A stretch of DNA of 25,347 bases from Mesorhizobium_B sp964242945 (GCA_964242945.1 CAXTCF010000040.1:1-25347), one strand, 5' to 3'; shown: positions 16,323 through 25,181, counted from the first letter of the stretch. The notes: generated by a model not told the origin, from the sequence alone. Made by a program: numbers and translations.

Positions 16323-16642
16323 GGCCATCGTAGTCGCTGGGACGTGCCCTTGCTGCAATCCACCATCATCGAGCGGCTGTTCGGATGGCGGAGCGCCGCC
16401 TCCGACAAGAAGCTCCATGCCGCGAGCAGGATAGGAAAGGTCCAAACCGCTCGACACGGACATTGCAGTCCTCCCGCTGCGAGGTCGAAGCTGTGCAAGC
16501 CTGTACGAAGGAGCTACCGACGACACTAGGCGGATTATAGGCCCTGCGTGATTGAGGCTTGCCAGCGCGCTCTTAGTTGTATGATATACGATATAGTATG
16601 GATCGAGTCATCAAGGCCCGACGCAAAAGAAGGGGTTCCCGT
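16323..16642. promoter_or_regulatory. Control region upstream of the dipeptide-type importer
   Basis: No gene is recognised from 16323 to 16540. A plus-strand promoter is suggested by TTGCCA (16559-16564) and TATGAT (16580-16585) with a 15-base spacer. The operator-like sequence covers the -10 box, a layout typical of repression. AAGAAGGGG (16627-16635) is the ribosome site for the binding-protein gene. The regulator gene on the minus strand may also be driven from here. Confidence 0.5.
16580..16595. promoter_or_regulatory. Putative operator of the second GntR regulon, copy 2
   Basis: TATGATATACGATATA is 14/16 identical to the minus-strand sequence at 13758-13776. It overlaps the predicted -10 box of the importer operon. 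Its partial symmetry (AT..TATA..AT) fits a GntR dimer. Confidence 0.5.
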
Positions 16643-18184
16643 ATGAGATTACCGACACTGCTTTCCGCCTCAGCTCTCACGCTGGTCGCCGCCCTCAGCC
16701 CCTCAGGCGCCTCCGCACAGGACGTCTCCACATTTGTATATGCCGATGCCGGCGAGCCCAGCACGATCGACCCGGCTAAGGCCAACGTGAACTGGGAATT
16801 CACCGTCACCCGCAACATCTACGATCGCTTGGTGGATTTCGACCTAGCGGACCCATCCAAGCTCATACCGGCGCTCGCCACCGAATGGTCGCAGGACGGC
16901 ACGACCTGGACCTTCAAGCTCCGCCAGGACGTGAGCTTCCATGACGGCAGCCCTTTCGACGCCAACGACGTCAAGGCGACGCTAGACCGCCTGCTTAAGA
17001 TCGGTCAGGGTCAAGCCTATCTGGTTGAAGACATCGCGAGCGTCAGCGTGGTCGATCCGCAGACCGTCGGGATCGAGACTAAGGCCCCAACCGTGTTTCT
17101 GGCTTCCAACCTGTCGCGCATTGAGATGATCGCCGACGAGGACGTCAAGAAGCATGCAGCAGAAGCCGATGGCGGCGAGGCTTGGTTCGGCGAGAATGCG
17201 AACGGCACCGGTCCCTACTCCTTCGTGTCCTGGACGCGCGGCACCCAGATCGAGCTCAAGCGCAACGAGAAATGGTGGGGTAAATTCCCCGAGAAGCCCT
17301 ACGACCGTGTGCTCGACCGCTTCGTGACGGATGGCGCCAACCGTGCCCGAGGCGTGGAAGGCGGCGAATTCGACCTCGCCAATTTCGTGCCGCTCGACGA
17401 GGCGCTGCGCATCGGCGGAACGAGTGGGTTCCACCTTGTGGAAGGCAACAATCTGTGGGCTTGGCCGGCGATCTACCTCAACATGGATCTCGCGCCCACC
17501 AACAACAAGGATTTCCGTGCCGCGCTCGTGAAGTCCTACGACTACAATGCCATGGTCCAGTCCTTTCAGGGCCGCGCCGTGGTGCCGCGGGGGCCGGTGC
17601 CGGCATGGTTCCCCGGCAGCCCGGAAAAGGATGCGCCGGAGATCAAGACCGACCTTGAGGGGGCGAAGACGGCGCTCGCAGCTTCCGGCCTCGCCGGCGC
17701 AACGATGAAGTGCTCGGTCCCCGCGGGCTTCCCGGAGTTCCGTTTCGCGGCGACCGTGCTTCAGTCGTCGGCCGCACAGATCGGCGTCACCGTGGAGATC
17801 GAGGAGCAGCCGTTCGTCGAGGCCATCACGGCGATCAAGTCGGACAAGAGCAACTGCTTCGTTCTCGGCAACGCGAACCTGAGCCCGCAGGACGCGACGA
17901 AGTTCTTCTCGGCGCACTATCTCAAGGGCGGCTTCTACAATTCCGGCAAGTTCTTCGACCAGTCGCTGCAGGACGTGGTCGCCAAGCTTCCGACGATCGC
18001 CGATCCGGCAGAGCGAGCCGCTCTTCTGAAACAGGCTGCGGAGATCGTGGTGAACGCGCATGCCATCATCTGGCCGGCCCGTCCGACGACAGTGGTTCCC
18101 GAGCCCGACCGCATCGCCGGCTACCGGATCGATCCCGCGGAATACATCAACATCCGCTTTTGGGAGATGTCGGCCAAGGAATAA
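16643..18184 (+). CDS. Periplasmic substrate-binding protein of dipeptide/oligopeptide-type ABC transporter (SBP_bac_5)
   Basis: This 513-residue protein carries a signal peptide (MRLPTLLSAS to ASA, cleavage predicted near residue 25). It also has the SBP_bac_5 hallmark region FKLRQDVSFHDGSPFDANDV (91-110). Length is normal for the family. I choose ATG 16643 because AAGAAGGGG precedes it and the signal peptide starts there; the in-frame ATG at 16577 would run through the operator and bury the signal. The family binds peptides, but also nickel, opines, glycosides and oligosaccharides, so the name does not fix the ligand. It is first of a gene run with two permeases, two ATPases, a lactonase and a dimethylformamidase-like protein. 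Confidence 0.9.
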   Translation: MRLPTLLSASALTLVAALSPSGASAQDVSTFVYADAGEPSTIDPAKANVNWEFTVTRNIYDRLVDFDLADPSKLIPALATEWSQDGTTWTFKLRQDVSFHDGSPFDANDVKATLDRLLKIGQGQAYLVEDIASVSVVDPQTVGIETKAPTVFLASNLSRIEMIADEDVKKHAAEADGGEAWFGENANGTGPYSFVSWTRGTQIELKRNEKWWGKFPEKPYDRVLDRFVTDGANRARGVEGGEFDLANFVPLDEALRIGGTSGFHLVEGNNLWAWPAIYLNMDLAPTNNKDFRAALVKSYDYNAMVQSFQGRAVVPRGPVPAWFPGSPEKDAPEIKTDLEGAKTALAASGLAGATMKCSVPAGFPEFRFAATVLQSSAAQIGVTVEIEEQPFVEAITAIKSDKSNCFVLGNANLSPQDATKFFSAHYLKGGFYNSGKFFDQSLQDVVAKLPTIADPAERAALLKQAAEIVVNAHAIIWPARPTTVVPEPDRIAGYRIDPAEYINIRFWEMSAKE

Positions 18185-18217
18185 GGTCAAGGATCGAGCG
18201 AAGGACGAGCGCCGGTC

Positions 18218-19231
18218 GTGATCGCTTTTCTCGGCAAGCGGCTGGCCTGGGGCATCCTCGTGCTGCTTCTGGTCGCCGTGATCACATTCCTTCTCAGCCG
18301 GGTCGTGCCTGCCGATCCGGCGGCCTTCCTGGCCGGACAGAACGCATCGGAAAGCACCGTTGCGCGCATCCGGACCGAGTTGGGACTGGATCGGCCGCTC
18401 GTCGAACAGTTCGGTGCCTACATGGGCGGCCTGGTCCAAGGGGACCTCGGCCAGTCGATCCGGACCCGCCGCAGCGTTGCGGCTGACCTCGCGCAGTATC
18501 TGCCGGCGACACTCGAACTGTTGCTGTTCAGCTTCGCGATCTATCTCGGTCTCAGCTTTGCGCTGGCCGTCCTGGCCGTCAAGCGGCCTGGCGGCTTCGT
18601 GGATGGCCTCATCCGCGTTCTCACCATGGTGGGCACGGGCATTCCCGTTTTCTGGCTCGGCATGACGCTGCAGTTTGTTTTCTTCTACAAGCTCCACTGG
18701 TTTCCGCTCGGAGCCCGCTTTCCCATCCGCGGGAGCGCACCGGAAGTCGTCACCGGCTTCCTCCTGGTCGACACGCTGCTCGCTGGCCGGTTTGCGGCCT
18801 TTCTCGCTGCACTGAAGCATCTCGCCCTGCCCGCCGCGACCATTGTGGTCAACCTGCTGGCGGTCGGTACGCGCCTGTCGCGCGCCGCCCTCATCCAGGA
18901 GCAGAGCCGGCTCTACGTGCGCACCGCGCGGGGCAAGGGACTTTCGCCCCGCACCATCCTTTACAAGCACATGCTGCGCAATGCGCTGAGTCCGATTCTG
19001 ACCGCCACGACCACGCAGTTCGGCTACATGATCTCGTGGGTGATCCTGGTGGAGGTGATCTTCGACTGGCCTGGCATCGGCTTATACGCTTACCAGTCCT
19101 TCCAGGTCTTCGACTATTCGCCCGTGATCGCGCTGGCGCTGGTTTCCACCGCCGGCTTCGTCTTGATCAATCTCCTGATGGACATCCTGTACCCCATCAT
19201 CGACCCGCGTGTGCGCGAGGCCGGTGCATGA
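18218..19231 (+). CDS. Dipeptide-type ABC transporter permease (DppB family)
   Basis: This 337-residue membrane protein has an N-terminal helix (about 10-30, ending SRVVPADPA), the typical LGLDRPLVEQ segment (55-64) and a DLGQSIRTRRSV loop (76-87). About five further helices follow, with the ATPase-contact loop TARGKGLSPRTILYKHML at 236-253. It starts with GTG at 18218, 33 bases after the binding-protein stop. Its TGA overlaps the ATG of the next permease gene (ATGA). It forms the channel with the DppC-type partner. Confidence 0.9.
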   Translation: MIAFLGKRLAWGILVLLLVAVITFLLSRVVPADPAAFLAGQNASESTVARIRTELGLDRPLVEQFGAYMGGLVQGDLGQSIRTRRSVAADLAQYLPATLELLLFSFAIYLGLSFALAVLAVKRPGGFVDGLIRVLTMVGTGIPVFWLGMTLQFVFFYKLHWFPLGARFPIRGSAPEVVTGFLLVDTLLAGRFAAFLAALKHLALPAATIVVNLLAVGTRLSRAALIQEQSRLYVRTARGKGLSPRTILYKHMLRNALSPILTATTTQFGYMISWVILVEVIFDWPGIGLYAYQSFQVFDYSPVIALALVSTAGFVLINLLMDILYPIIDPRVREAGA

Positions 19232-20064
19232 GCGAGACCGCGCTGCGTCCGTCCCGCCTCCGCATCCCGCGGCCGAAGGGGAAACTGACGCCGGTCGCTC
19301 TGGCCGTTGTTGTACTTCTCGGCCTCTTCGCACTCTTCCCGAACCTGTTCGCACCCTTCGATCCGATCGCGCTCGCCATGACGGACCGGCTCAAGGGCCC
19401 GAGTCTCGTTCATCTCTTCGGCACCGACGAGGGCGGGCGCGACATCTTTTCCCGCGTCGTCCACGGCACGCGCTATTCGCTGGGCGTCGCCGTCGCCATC
19501 GTCTTCGCTTCCGCCTTGTTCGGCGTCGTCTATGGTGCCGTATCCGGCACGGCGCGCCCTTGGATCGACGACCTGATGATGCGGCTGGTCGACCTGTTCC
19601 TCGGCTTTCCCGCTTTGGTGCTGGCGCTGGCCCTCGCGGCGTCGATCGGGCGCGGCTTGGACAGTGTGACACTGTCGCTCGCGCTGATCTGGTGGCCTGG
19701 CTATGCGCGCCTCGTGCGCGGCGAGGTCCTGCGCCTGCGCGAGCGGCCGCATGTGGAAGCGGCGCACGCTCTGGGCGTGTCGCCCGTGACGATCCTGCGC
19801 CGCCACATCATCCCCTTCGTCACGCAGGAGGTGAACGTTCGCGTCACCACCGACATCGGCTACGCTCTGGTGGCCGTAACCGCGCTTTCCTTTCTGGGCC
19901 TGGGGGCCACGTCGCCCACGCCGGAATGGGGCTTGCTGATCCGGGATTCACGCTCCTACTTCGGTTCCGCTTGGTGGTATCTCGTGTTTCCTGGCACGAT
20001 GATCATGGTGACGGCGACCGCCTTCTCGCTGCTCGGAGATGCGCTGGCCGGGAGGCGCGGCTGA
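19228..20064 (+). CDS. Dipeptide-type ABC transporter permease (DppC family)
   Basis: This 278-residue membrane protein has one N-terminal helix (about 20-42), then the conserved HLFGTDEGGRD (62-72), further helices and the EAAHALGVSPVTILRRHIIP loop (177-196) that contacts the ATPases. The start ATG 19228 overlaps the DppB stop by four bases. An in-frame extension back to 19036 lies wholly inside the upstream gene and is rejected. The stop overlaps the next ATG by one base. Confidence 0.9.
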   Translation: MSETALRPSRLRIPRPKGKLTPVALAVVVLLGLFALFPNLFAPFDPIALAMTDRLKGPSLVHLFGTDEGGRDIFSRVVHGTRYSLGVAVAIVFASALFGVVYGAVSGTARPWIDDLMMRLVDLFLGFPALVLALALAASIGRGLDSVTLSLALIWWPGYARLVRGEVLRLRERPHVEAAHALGVSPVTILRRHIIPFVTQEVNVRVTTDIGYALVAVTALSFLGLGATSPTPEWGLLIRDSRSYFGSAWWYLVFPGTMIMVTATAFSLLGDALAGRRG

Positions 20065-21050
20065 TGATCCTTTCCGTGCGGGATCTGCGGGTCGGCTTCC
20101 GCCGTCCCGGCCGCGACCTCGTCGCGGTGGACGGCATCTCCTTCGATGTCGAGAAGGGTGAGACCTTCGTCATCATCGGCGAGTCCGGGTCGGGCAAGTC
20201 GTTGACCGGCATGTCGATCGCAGGTCTCCAACCGCCGACCGCCTTCGTGTCCGGCTCGATCCGCTTTGACGGGCGCGAGCTTCTCAACCGCCGCGACGCC
20301 GAACTGCGCCGTATGCGTGGGCGCGAGATCGGCCTGATCTATCAGGACCCTCTCAGCTCCCTCAACCCGGTCTGGCCGATCGGCGACCAGATCGCCGAAG
20401 GGCTGCGCGCCCACGGGCTTGCGCGCGGGCGGGAGGCCCGAGAGCGCGCGGTGGCCATGCTCGAGCGCGTGCGCATTCCCGATCCGTTGCGCGTGGCGGC
20501 GGCCTACCCGCACGAGATCAGCGGCGGCATGCGCCAGCGTGCGATGATCGCCATGGCTCTCGTCGCCGGCCCGAGCCTGCTCATCGCCGATGAGCCGACT
20601 ACTGCGCTCGACGTGACCATCAAGGCGCAGATGCTCGACCTTCTCGCCGAACTGCGAGAACAGCTCGGCCTCACCATCGTCCTCATCACCCACGACATGG
20701 GCGTGGCGGCCGAAGTCGCCGACAGGATCCTGGTGATGTATGCCGGCCGCGTCGCCGAGATCGGCCCGGCTGATGTCGTCATGCAGGAACCGTCGCACCC
20801 CTACACGGCGGCGCTTATGACCAGCGCGATGATCTCCGAAAGCGCGCCGAAGGCTGAGCTCGACGCGATCCGCGGCAGCGCGCCGGCAATCGATGCTTTC
20901 CCGCAAGCCTGCCGGTTCCACCCCCGCTGCTCGAAGGAACGGGCGGATTGCCGGACGGTCGAGCCGCCGCTGCGCCAATTGGGCGAGGTGGCGCTCGCCT
21001 GCCATCATCCGCTGACTGTGAAGGCGGCAGAAGAGGCAGCTGACGCATGA
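20064..21050 (+). CDS. Dipeptide-type ABC transporter ATPase (DppD family)
   Basis: This 328-residue ATPase has Walker A GESGSGKS (39-46), Q-loop Q94 in YQDP, signature ISGGMRQR (152-159) and Walker B LLIADEP (172-178). The C-terminal oligopeptide-transporter extension has HPYTAAL and a cysteine cluster (CRFHPRC, then two more cysteines). The ATG shares a base with the DppC stop. In-frame sequence upstream of 20064 is a shadow of the DppC gene. It pairs with the DppF-type ATPase downstream. Confidence 0.92.
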   Translation: MILSVRDLRVGFRRPGRDLVAVDGISFDVEKGETFVIIGESGSGKSLTGMSIAGLQPPTAFVSGSIRFDGRELLNRRDAELRRMRGREIGLIYQDPLSSLNPVWPIGDQIAEGLRAHGLARGREARERAVAMLERVRIPDPLRVAAAYPHEISGGMRQRAMIAMALVAGPSLLIADEPTTALDVTIKAQMLDLLAELREQLGLTIVLITHDMGVAAEVADRILVMYAGRVAEIGPADVVMQEPSHPYTAALMTSAMISESAPKAELDAIRGSAPAIDAFPQACRFHPRCSKERADCRTVEPPLRQLGEVALACHHPLTVKAAEEAADA

Positions 21051-22060
21051 CCCGGCTCCTCCAGCTCGCGAACATCGAGAAGACCTTCAAGCAGAAGCGC
21101 GGTACGGGCAGGGTCACGGCGGTAGCAGGCGTCTCGCTCAGCGTCGGGCACGGCGAAACGGTAGGCCTTGTGGGAGAAAGCGGGTGCGGAAAGTCGACGC
21201 TCGCGCGCCTCGCTCTCAAGCTGCTCGAGCCGACGGCGGGCACGCTCCGCTTTGGAGGAGCCGACATCACCCGGTACGATGCCCGCGGCATGTTGCCGAT
21301 CCGCCGCCGGCTCCAGGCGGTTTTCCAGGATCCGCTCGCCTCGCTCAACCCGCGGATGACCATTGCCGAGATCCTGCGCGAGCCCTTCGACACGCATGGG
21401 ATCCGGCCACCGGAAGGCTTCGCTTCGCGGATAGCCTCGTTGCTTTCGGATGTCGGCCTGGGCAACGCCGATCCGGCAAAGCTGCCTGCGCAGTTCTCCG
21501 GCGGCCAGCTGCAGCGCGTGGCGATCGCCCGCGCGCTCGCCCTGGAACCTGACATGATCGTAGCCGACGAGCCGACCTCGGCCCTCGATCCGTCCATTCA
21601 GGCGCAGATCGTCAATCTGCTCCTCGGCATCCAGCGCCGGCGCGCGATCGCATATCTCGTGATTTCGCACGATCTGGACGTGATCGGGCACATCGCGGAC
21701 CGCATCGCAGTGATGTATCTCGGCGTGATCATCGAGGAAGGCACGGCGGCGGCCATCATGGAGCGTCCGCTCCATCCCTATACGCAGGCCCTGCTTTCGG
21801 CCGCGCCTACGCTCGCGTCGCGGCGGGCACGCGGGCTTCGCCGCATCCGCCTCGAAGGCGACCCGCCCAATCCTGCCGCGGTTCCGCCCGGCTGCCGCTT
21901 TCATCCGCGCTGCCGCCTAGCGCGCGACATCTGCCGGACTGTCGTTCCTTCGTTGCAGGCACTGCCGGAAGGCGGTGCTGTCGCGTGTCATCTCGCGCCC
22001 GACGAGACGGCTGCCGCTGGTATCGCGATCGGGCTGGCCCGCAAGGGTCTGGCCGCTTGA
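21047..22060 (+). CDS. Dipeptide-type ABC transporter ATPase (DppF family)
   Basis: This 337-residue ATPase has Walker A GESGCGKST (43-51), Q94 in FQDP, signature FSGGQLQR (150-157) and Walker B IVADEP (171-176). The C-terminal extension has HPYTQAL and CRFHPRC. Its ATG overlaps the DppD stop (ATGA). With the preceding three genes and the binding protein it makes a complete five-component importer. Confidence 0.92.
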   Translation: MTRLLQLANIEKTFKQKRGTGRVTAVAGVSLSVGHGETVGLVGESGCGKSTLARLALKLLEPTAGTLRFGGADITRYDARGMLPIRRRLQAVFQDPLASLNPRMTIAEILREPFDTHGIRPPEGFASRIASLLSDVGLGNADPAKLPAQFSGGQLQRVAIARALALEPDMIVADEPTSALDPSIQAQIVNLLLGIQRRRAIAYLVISHDLDVIGHIADRIAVMYLGVIIEEGTAAAIMERPLHPYTQALLSAAPTLASRRARGLRRIRLEGDPPNPAAVPPGCRFHPRCRLARDICRTVVPSLQALPEGGAVACHLAPDETAAAGIAIGLARKGLAA

Positions 22061-22071
22061 GGAGAACGGGA

Positions 22072-22920
22072 ATGGCATCGCGCGCATTCGAGATTCATGC
22101 GACCGGGCTGGGCTTCCCCGAAGGCCCGGTAGCCTTGCCCGAGGGCACGATCGCCTTCGTGGATCTGCTGCACGGCAAGATCCGCGCCTGGAAGGAAGGC
22201 GAAACCCGCGAGATTGCAACCCTGCCCGGCGCGCCGAACGGCATGTGTCTCGGACCGGACGGAATGCTCTACGTCGCCAACAACGGCGGTATCGCGCCGC
22301 GCTCGCTGGAGGAGCTAAACTATGCCGAGCCTCAGATTTCTGGCTGCATCCAGCGTGTCGGGCTTGACGGGCTTTGGCAGACCTTCGCTGGCAATCTGCC
22401 GGGGCCGGCGCCAAACCGGCCCAACGACCTCGTCTTCTCGCCGGAAGGCGACCTGATCTTCACCGACCCGCAGAACTGGGAGGTCCTAGGATCCGACGAT
22501 GCCGCATATAAAGGCGGCCAGCTCCTCGCCGCCGACCGCGACGGCACCGTGCGGCGGCTGGCCGCCATGACGGGCTTCCCGAACGGCCTCGCCTTCCACC
22601 CCGACGGCTCGCTTCTCGTCGGTCTTACGATCGAGCATCGCATCGTGCGCTTGCCCTGGAAGGATGGCGAGGTCGGCCCGATGGAGGAATGGCTGCGCCT
22701 CGACGACAGCTTCGCGCCCGACGGCATGGTGTTTCACGAAGACCGCCTGTGGCTTACCGGAAGCAGCGGCGACCGGATCGCGGTCTGCGACCTCGGCGGC
22801 AATGTCGTGGAGATGATCGACACCGGGCCGGGAAGCGACTGTACCAACCTGTGCATCGCCGAGGGCCGGGTCTGGGTCACCCTGGGCATCCCCGGCCAGT
22901 TGATTTCCTTTCCCCTCTGA
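22072..22920 (+). CDS. SMP-30/gluconolactonase family lactonase (second copy)
   Basis: This 282-residue beta-propeller protein keeps the metal residues of the family: E17 in FPEGP, N118-D119 in PNDL, N171 in FPNGL and D217 in APDGM. It is only distantly similar to the SMP-30 protein at 7662, so it is not a recent duplicate. GAGGAG (22059-22064) before ATG 22072 sets the start; the longer in-frame version overlaps the ATPase gene. It begins 11 bases after the ATPase stop and is clearly in the importer operon. It should hydrolyse a lactone or related ester of the imported compound. Confidence 0.87.
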   Translation: MASRAFEIHATGLGFPEGPVALPEGTIAFVDLLHGKIRAWKEGETREIATLPGAPNGMCLGPDGMLYVANNGGIAPRSLEELNYAEPQISGCIQRVGLDGLWQTFAGNLPGPAPNRPNDLVFSPEGDLIFTDPQNWEVLGSDDAAYKGGQLLAADRDGTVRRLAAMTGFPNGLAFHPDGSLLVGLTIEHRIVRLPWKDGEVGPMEEWLRLDDSFAPDGMVFHEDRLWLTGSSGDRIAVCDLGGNVVEMIDTGPGSDCTNLCIAEGRVWVTLGIPGQLISFPL

Positions 22921-22960
22921 AATCCGGGGCTCAGCACCCGGCGCCACGGACGAGCATCGC

Positions 22961-24631
22961 ATGTCGGACAGAAAAGCTTTCACGCCGCCCGAGTGGGGGC
23001 CTCTCAATGTCGCGCCGCGTGCGCCCCGTGCCCACCACGCCGACCACCACTGGCATTCGAACCCCTGGTACGAGTTCCCGCGCGAGGACCCCGCTTTCCC
23101 CGAGGTCTACAGCTATACCGACGCGATATCCTTTGATCCCGGCGAGGAGGTAATATTCCGTTCCAGCGCCACCGCCGAGACGTGGACGCTGGAAATCTAC
23201 CGCGACGGTGCGAGCCCAGAGACCGTGCACAAGGTGGAAGGCCTCGCGGGCCGCTTCACGCCAGTTCCGCCCGAAGCGTACCGGAACGGTTGTAATTGGC
23301 CGGAAAGTCACCGCTGGCGTCTGCCCGACGACCTACGCTCCGGCTTCTATAGGGTGGTGTCCAGCTGCGACCGGCCAGATGGTGCGCGATGGGTGCAGCA
23401 CCACTTCTTCGTCGTGCGCCCCACCGAAAGAACCCGCGCGGCCAAGATCCTGATGATCCTGCCCACCGGCACCTATACGGCCTACAACGATTTCGGCGGC
23501 GCCAATCACTATTTCGGCGTCGCGGGCGAAGCGGGAAACCTCGCCTCGCCCGTGCTGAGCCTGCAGCGTCCCTGGACGCGCGGGGCGGTGTGGCTGCCGC
23601 CCGGCGCTCCCCGGATCTGTGCCGACCCGGCCCCCGAGTTCGGCGACGCGCCGCGCTATTGCATGAAGGACTGGGCCTATGCCAACGGCTTCGGGCAGTT
23701 CTACGCGGCGGCAGGCTGGGCGCAGTACGACCGGCACTTCCTCGTCTGGGCCGAGAACGAAGGGTACAGCCTCGACATCATCACGCAGACCGATCTCCAC
23801 TACCGCCCCGAGCTTCTCAATGCCTACCCCTGTGCCGTCATCGTCGGCCACGACGAGTACTGGACGCGCGAGATGCGGCTGGCCATCGAGGCCTATGTCG
23901 AGCATGGCGGACATCTCGCTCGGTTCGGTGCGAACTTCCTTTGGCAGATCCGCCTTGAAGACGAAGGGCGGCGCCAGGTCTGCTACAAGTTCGACGCCAT
24001 CCACGAGGATCCGGTGAGCGGGACCGGGGATCTGCATCTCCTTTCGACTGCTTGGCAGGACAGGCATGTGCGCTGGCCCGGCGCCTCCACGGTCGGCGTC
24101 AACGGCGTCGGCGGCGTGTATGCGTCCTGGGGAGGCTTTGCGCCGCTCGGCCAGCGCGGTTTCACTGTTTACCGCCCGGGCCACTGGGCATTTGCGGGAA
24201 CGGGCCTGCATTACGCCGACATCTTCGGCGACAAGGCACACATCTTCGCCTACGAGGTGGACGGCCTCGATTACACGTTCCGCCATGGTCTGCCCTATCC
24301 CGTTCCGGCCGAAGGTCAGCCCGAAACCATCGAGATCCTGGCCATGGCTCCGGCCGTAATGGCCGAGGATGAGCCGCCGGGGGAGGGTTTCCGCTACTAT
24401 GTCCGCAACAGCGATCATCGCGGCCTTGTCGAGTGCATGACGGGCGATCAGTCACCCGAAACCCTCGCCGATCTCAAATACGGGTCGGGTATGATGGTGC
24501 ATATGACACGCGGCAAGGGGGAGGTCCTTACCGCGGGAACCTGCGAGTGGGTGATGGGCCTGAAGAGGCGCGATCCCTATACCGAGCAGATCACCCGTAA
24601 CGTGCTCAACCGCTTCACGCGCATACTCTGA
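22961..24631 (+). CDS. N,N-dimethylformamidase large-subunit-like protein (DMFA2_C domain)
   Basis: This 556-residue protein matches the catalytic C-terminal region of the large (beta) subunit of N,N-dimethylformamidase. Recognisable stretches are TYTAYNDFGGANHYFG (171-186), VGHDEYWTREM (295-305), GGHLARFGANFLWQ (316-329) and FAYEVDGLDY (429-438). Paracoccus dimethylformamidase uses a mononuclear iron held by two tyrosines and a glutamate. Y300, Y342 and E432 have roughly the right order and spacing to be their equivalents, but this assignment is my inference. The protein is shorter than the known large subunit (about 760 residues), and no small-subunit gene is nearby. It is the last gene of the importer operon, 40 bases after the lactonase gene. 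No signal peptide is seen. I expect a cytoplasmic amide or C-N hydrolase; dimethylformamide itself is an unlikely substrate here. Confidence 0.75.
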   Translation: MSDRKAFTPPEWGPLNVAPRAPRAHHADHHWHSNPWYEFPREDPAFPEVYSYTDAISFDPGEEVIFRSSATAETWTLEIYRDGASPETVHKVEGLAGRFTPVPPEAYRNGCNWPESHRWRLPDDLRSGFYRVVSSCDRPDGARWVQHHFFVVRPTERTRAAKILMILPTGTYTAYNDFGGANHYFGVAGEAGNLASPVLSLQRPWTRGAVWLPPGAPRICADPAPEFGDAPRYCMKDWAYANGFGQFYAAAGWAQYDRHFLVWAENEGYSLDIITQTDLHYRPELLNAYPCAVIVGHDEYWTREMRLAIEAYVEHGGHLARFGANFLWQIRLEDEGRRQVCYKFDAIHEDPVSGTGDLHLLSTAWQDRHVRWPGASTVGVNGVGGVYASWGGFAPLGQRGFTVYRPGHWAFAGTGLHYADIFGDKAHIFAYEVDGLDYTFRHGLPYPVPAEGQPETIEILAMAPAVMAEDEPPGEGFRYYVRNSDHRGLVECMTGDQSPETLADLKYGSGMMVHMTRGKGEVLTAGTCEWVMGLKRRDPYTEQITRNVLNRFTRIL

Positions 24632-24806
24632 TGCGCCGCGCGATTTCAGCGTCACGCCTGACCGTCCCTCCCACATCCCCGAGCAGAGGCACGGCCGCGC
24701 GTCCTTCAGCTGCGCGAGCTTGTCCGCCGTCGGCACTGATGGGACAAAGGGGCAAGGTTGAGGAAGGAAGGATTTCTGGCTCATCGTAGCTGATCAAGGA
24801 GCGCAG
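24632..24806. other. Intergenic region with probable left end of an IS3-type element
   Basis: No gene is supported. The IS left end should lie here. TGATGGGACAAAGG starting at 24737 has a TG-initial terminus, but the inverted repeat cannot be confirmed because the right end is outside the window. AAGGAG precedes the orfA ATG. Confidence 0.35.
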
Positions 24807-25181
24807 ATGAGACAGAAAGCCGGGCCGCAGAGGGCGGTTGCAGAACAGGTCATCAAGGACATCCGGCGGGCCACGCGCAAGCACCATGGCGCGGAGGAGA
24901 AGATCCGCGTCGTGCTGGAGGGCTTGCGTGGCGAAGAGAGCATTGCGGCGCTATGCCAGCGCGAGGGGATCGCGGAGAGCCTCTACTACAGCTGGTCGAA
25001 GGAGTTCCTGGAAGCCGGCAAGCGCCGGCTGGCCGGCGACACGGCCCGCGCCGCCACGACGGACGAGGTGAAGGTGCTTCGCCAGGAAGCGCGCGATCTC
25101 AAGGAAGTCGTTGCCGAGCAGGCCTTGGAGTTGCGGCTTCTCAAAAAAAGCATGATCGCCGATGGGGGCGACGGCGAATGA
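24807..25181 (+). CDS. IS3-family transposase OrfA
   Basis: This 124-residue protein has a helix-turn-helix (about 28-68, AEEKIRVVLEGLRG to SWSKEF) that binds the IS ends. It also has a leucine-zipper-like coil (about 88-117, EVKVLRQEARDLKEVV). Both are standard for IS3 OrfA. The run of seven A followed by G (25143-25150) near the end resembles the slippery sites that give an OrfAB fusion by -1 frameshifting; the -1 frame stays open from there into orfB. The stop overlaps the orfB ATG (ATGA). Confidence 0.9.
   Translation: MRQKAGPQRAVAEQVIKDIRRATRKHHGAEEKIRVVLEGLRGEESIAALCQREGIAESLYYSWSKEFLEAGKRRLAGDTARAATTDEVKVLRQEARDLKEVVAEQALELRLLKKSMIADGGDGE

Noticed and set aside
16982..18970. 662-codon open frame on the minus strand
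   Set aside because: It is antisense to the binding-protein and permease genes, which have clear family motifs. Its composition is a mirror of GC-rich codon use and no domain is recognisable.
19209..20063. Long N-terminal extension of the DppD-type ATPase
   Set aside because: The 285 extra codons are an arginine-rich shadow of the DppC-type permease gene in another frame. The ATG at 20064 fits the family start.
23333..24418. 361-codon open frame on the minus strand
   Set aside because: It is antisense to the DMFase-like gene; histidine- and valine-rich shadow translation without motifs.
22961..24631. True N,N-dimethylformamide degradation locus
   Set aside because: No small subunit gene (dmfA1) and no dimethylamine or formate genes are present, and the protein is about 200 residues shorter than the known large subunit.
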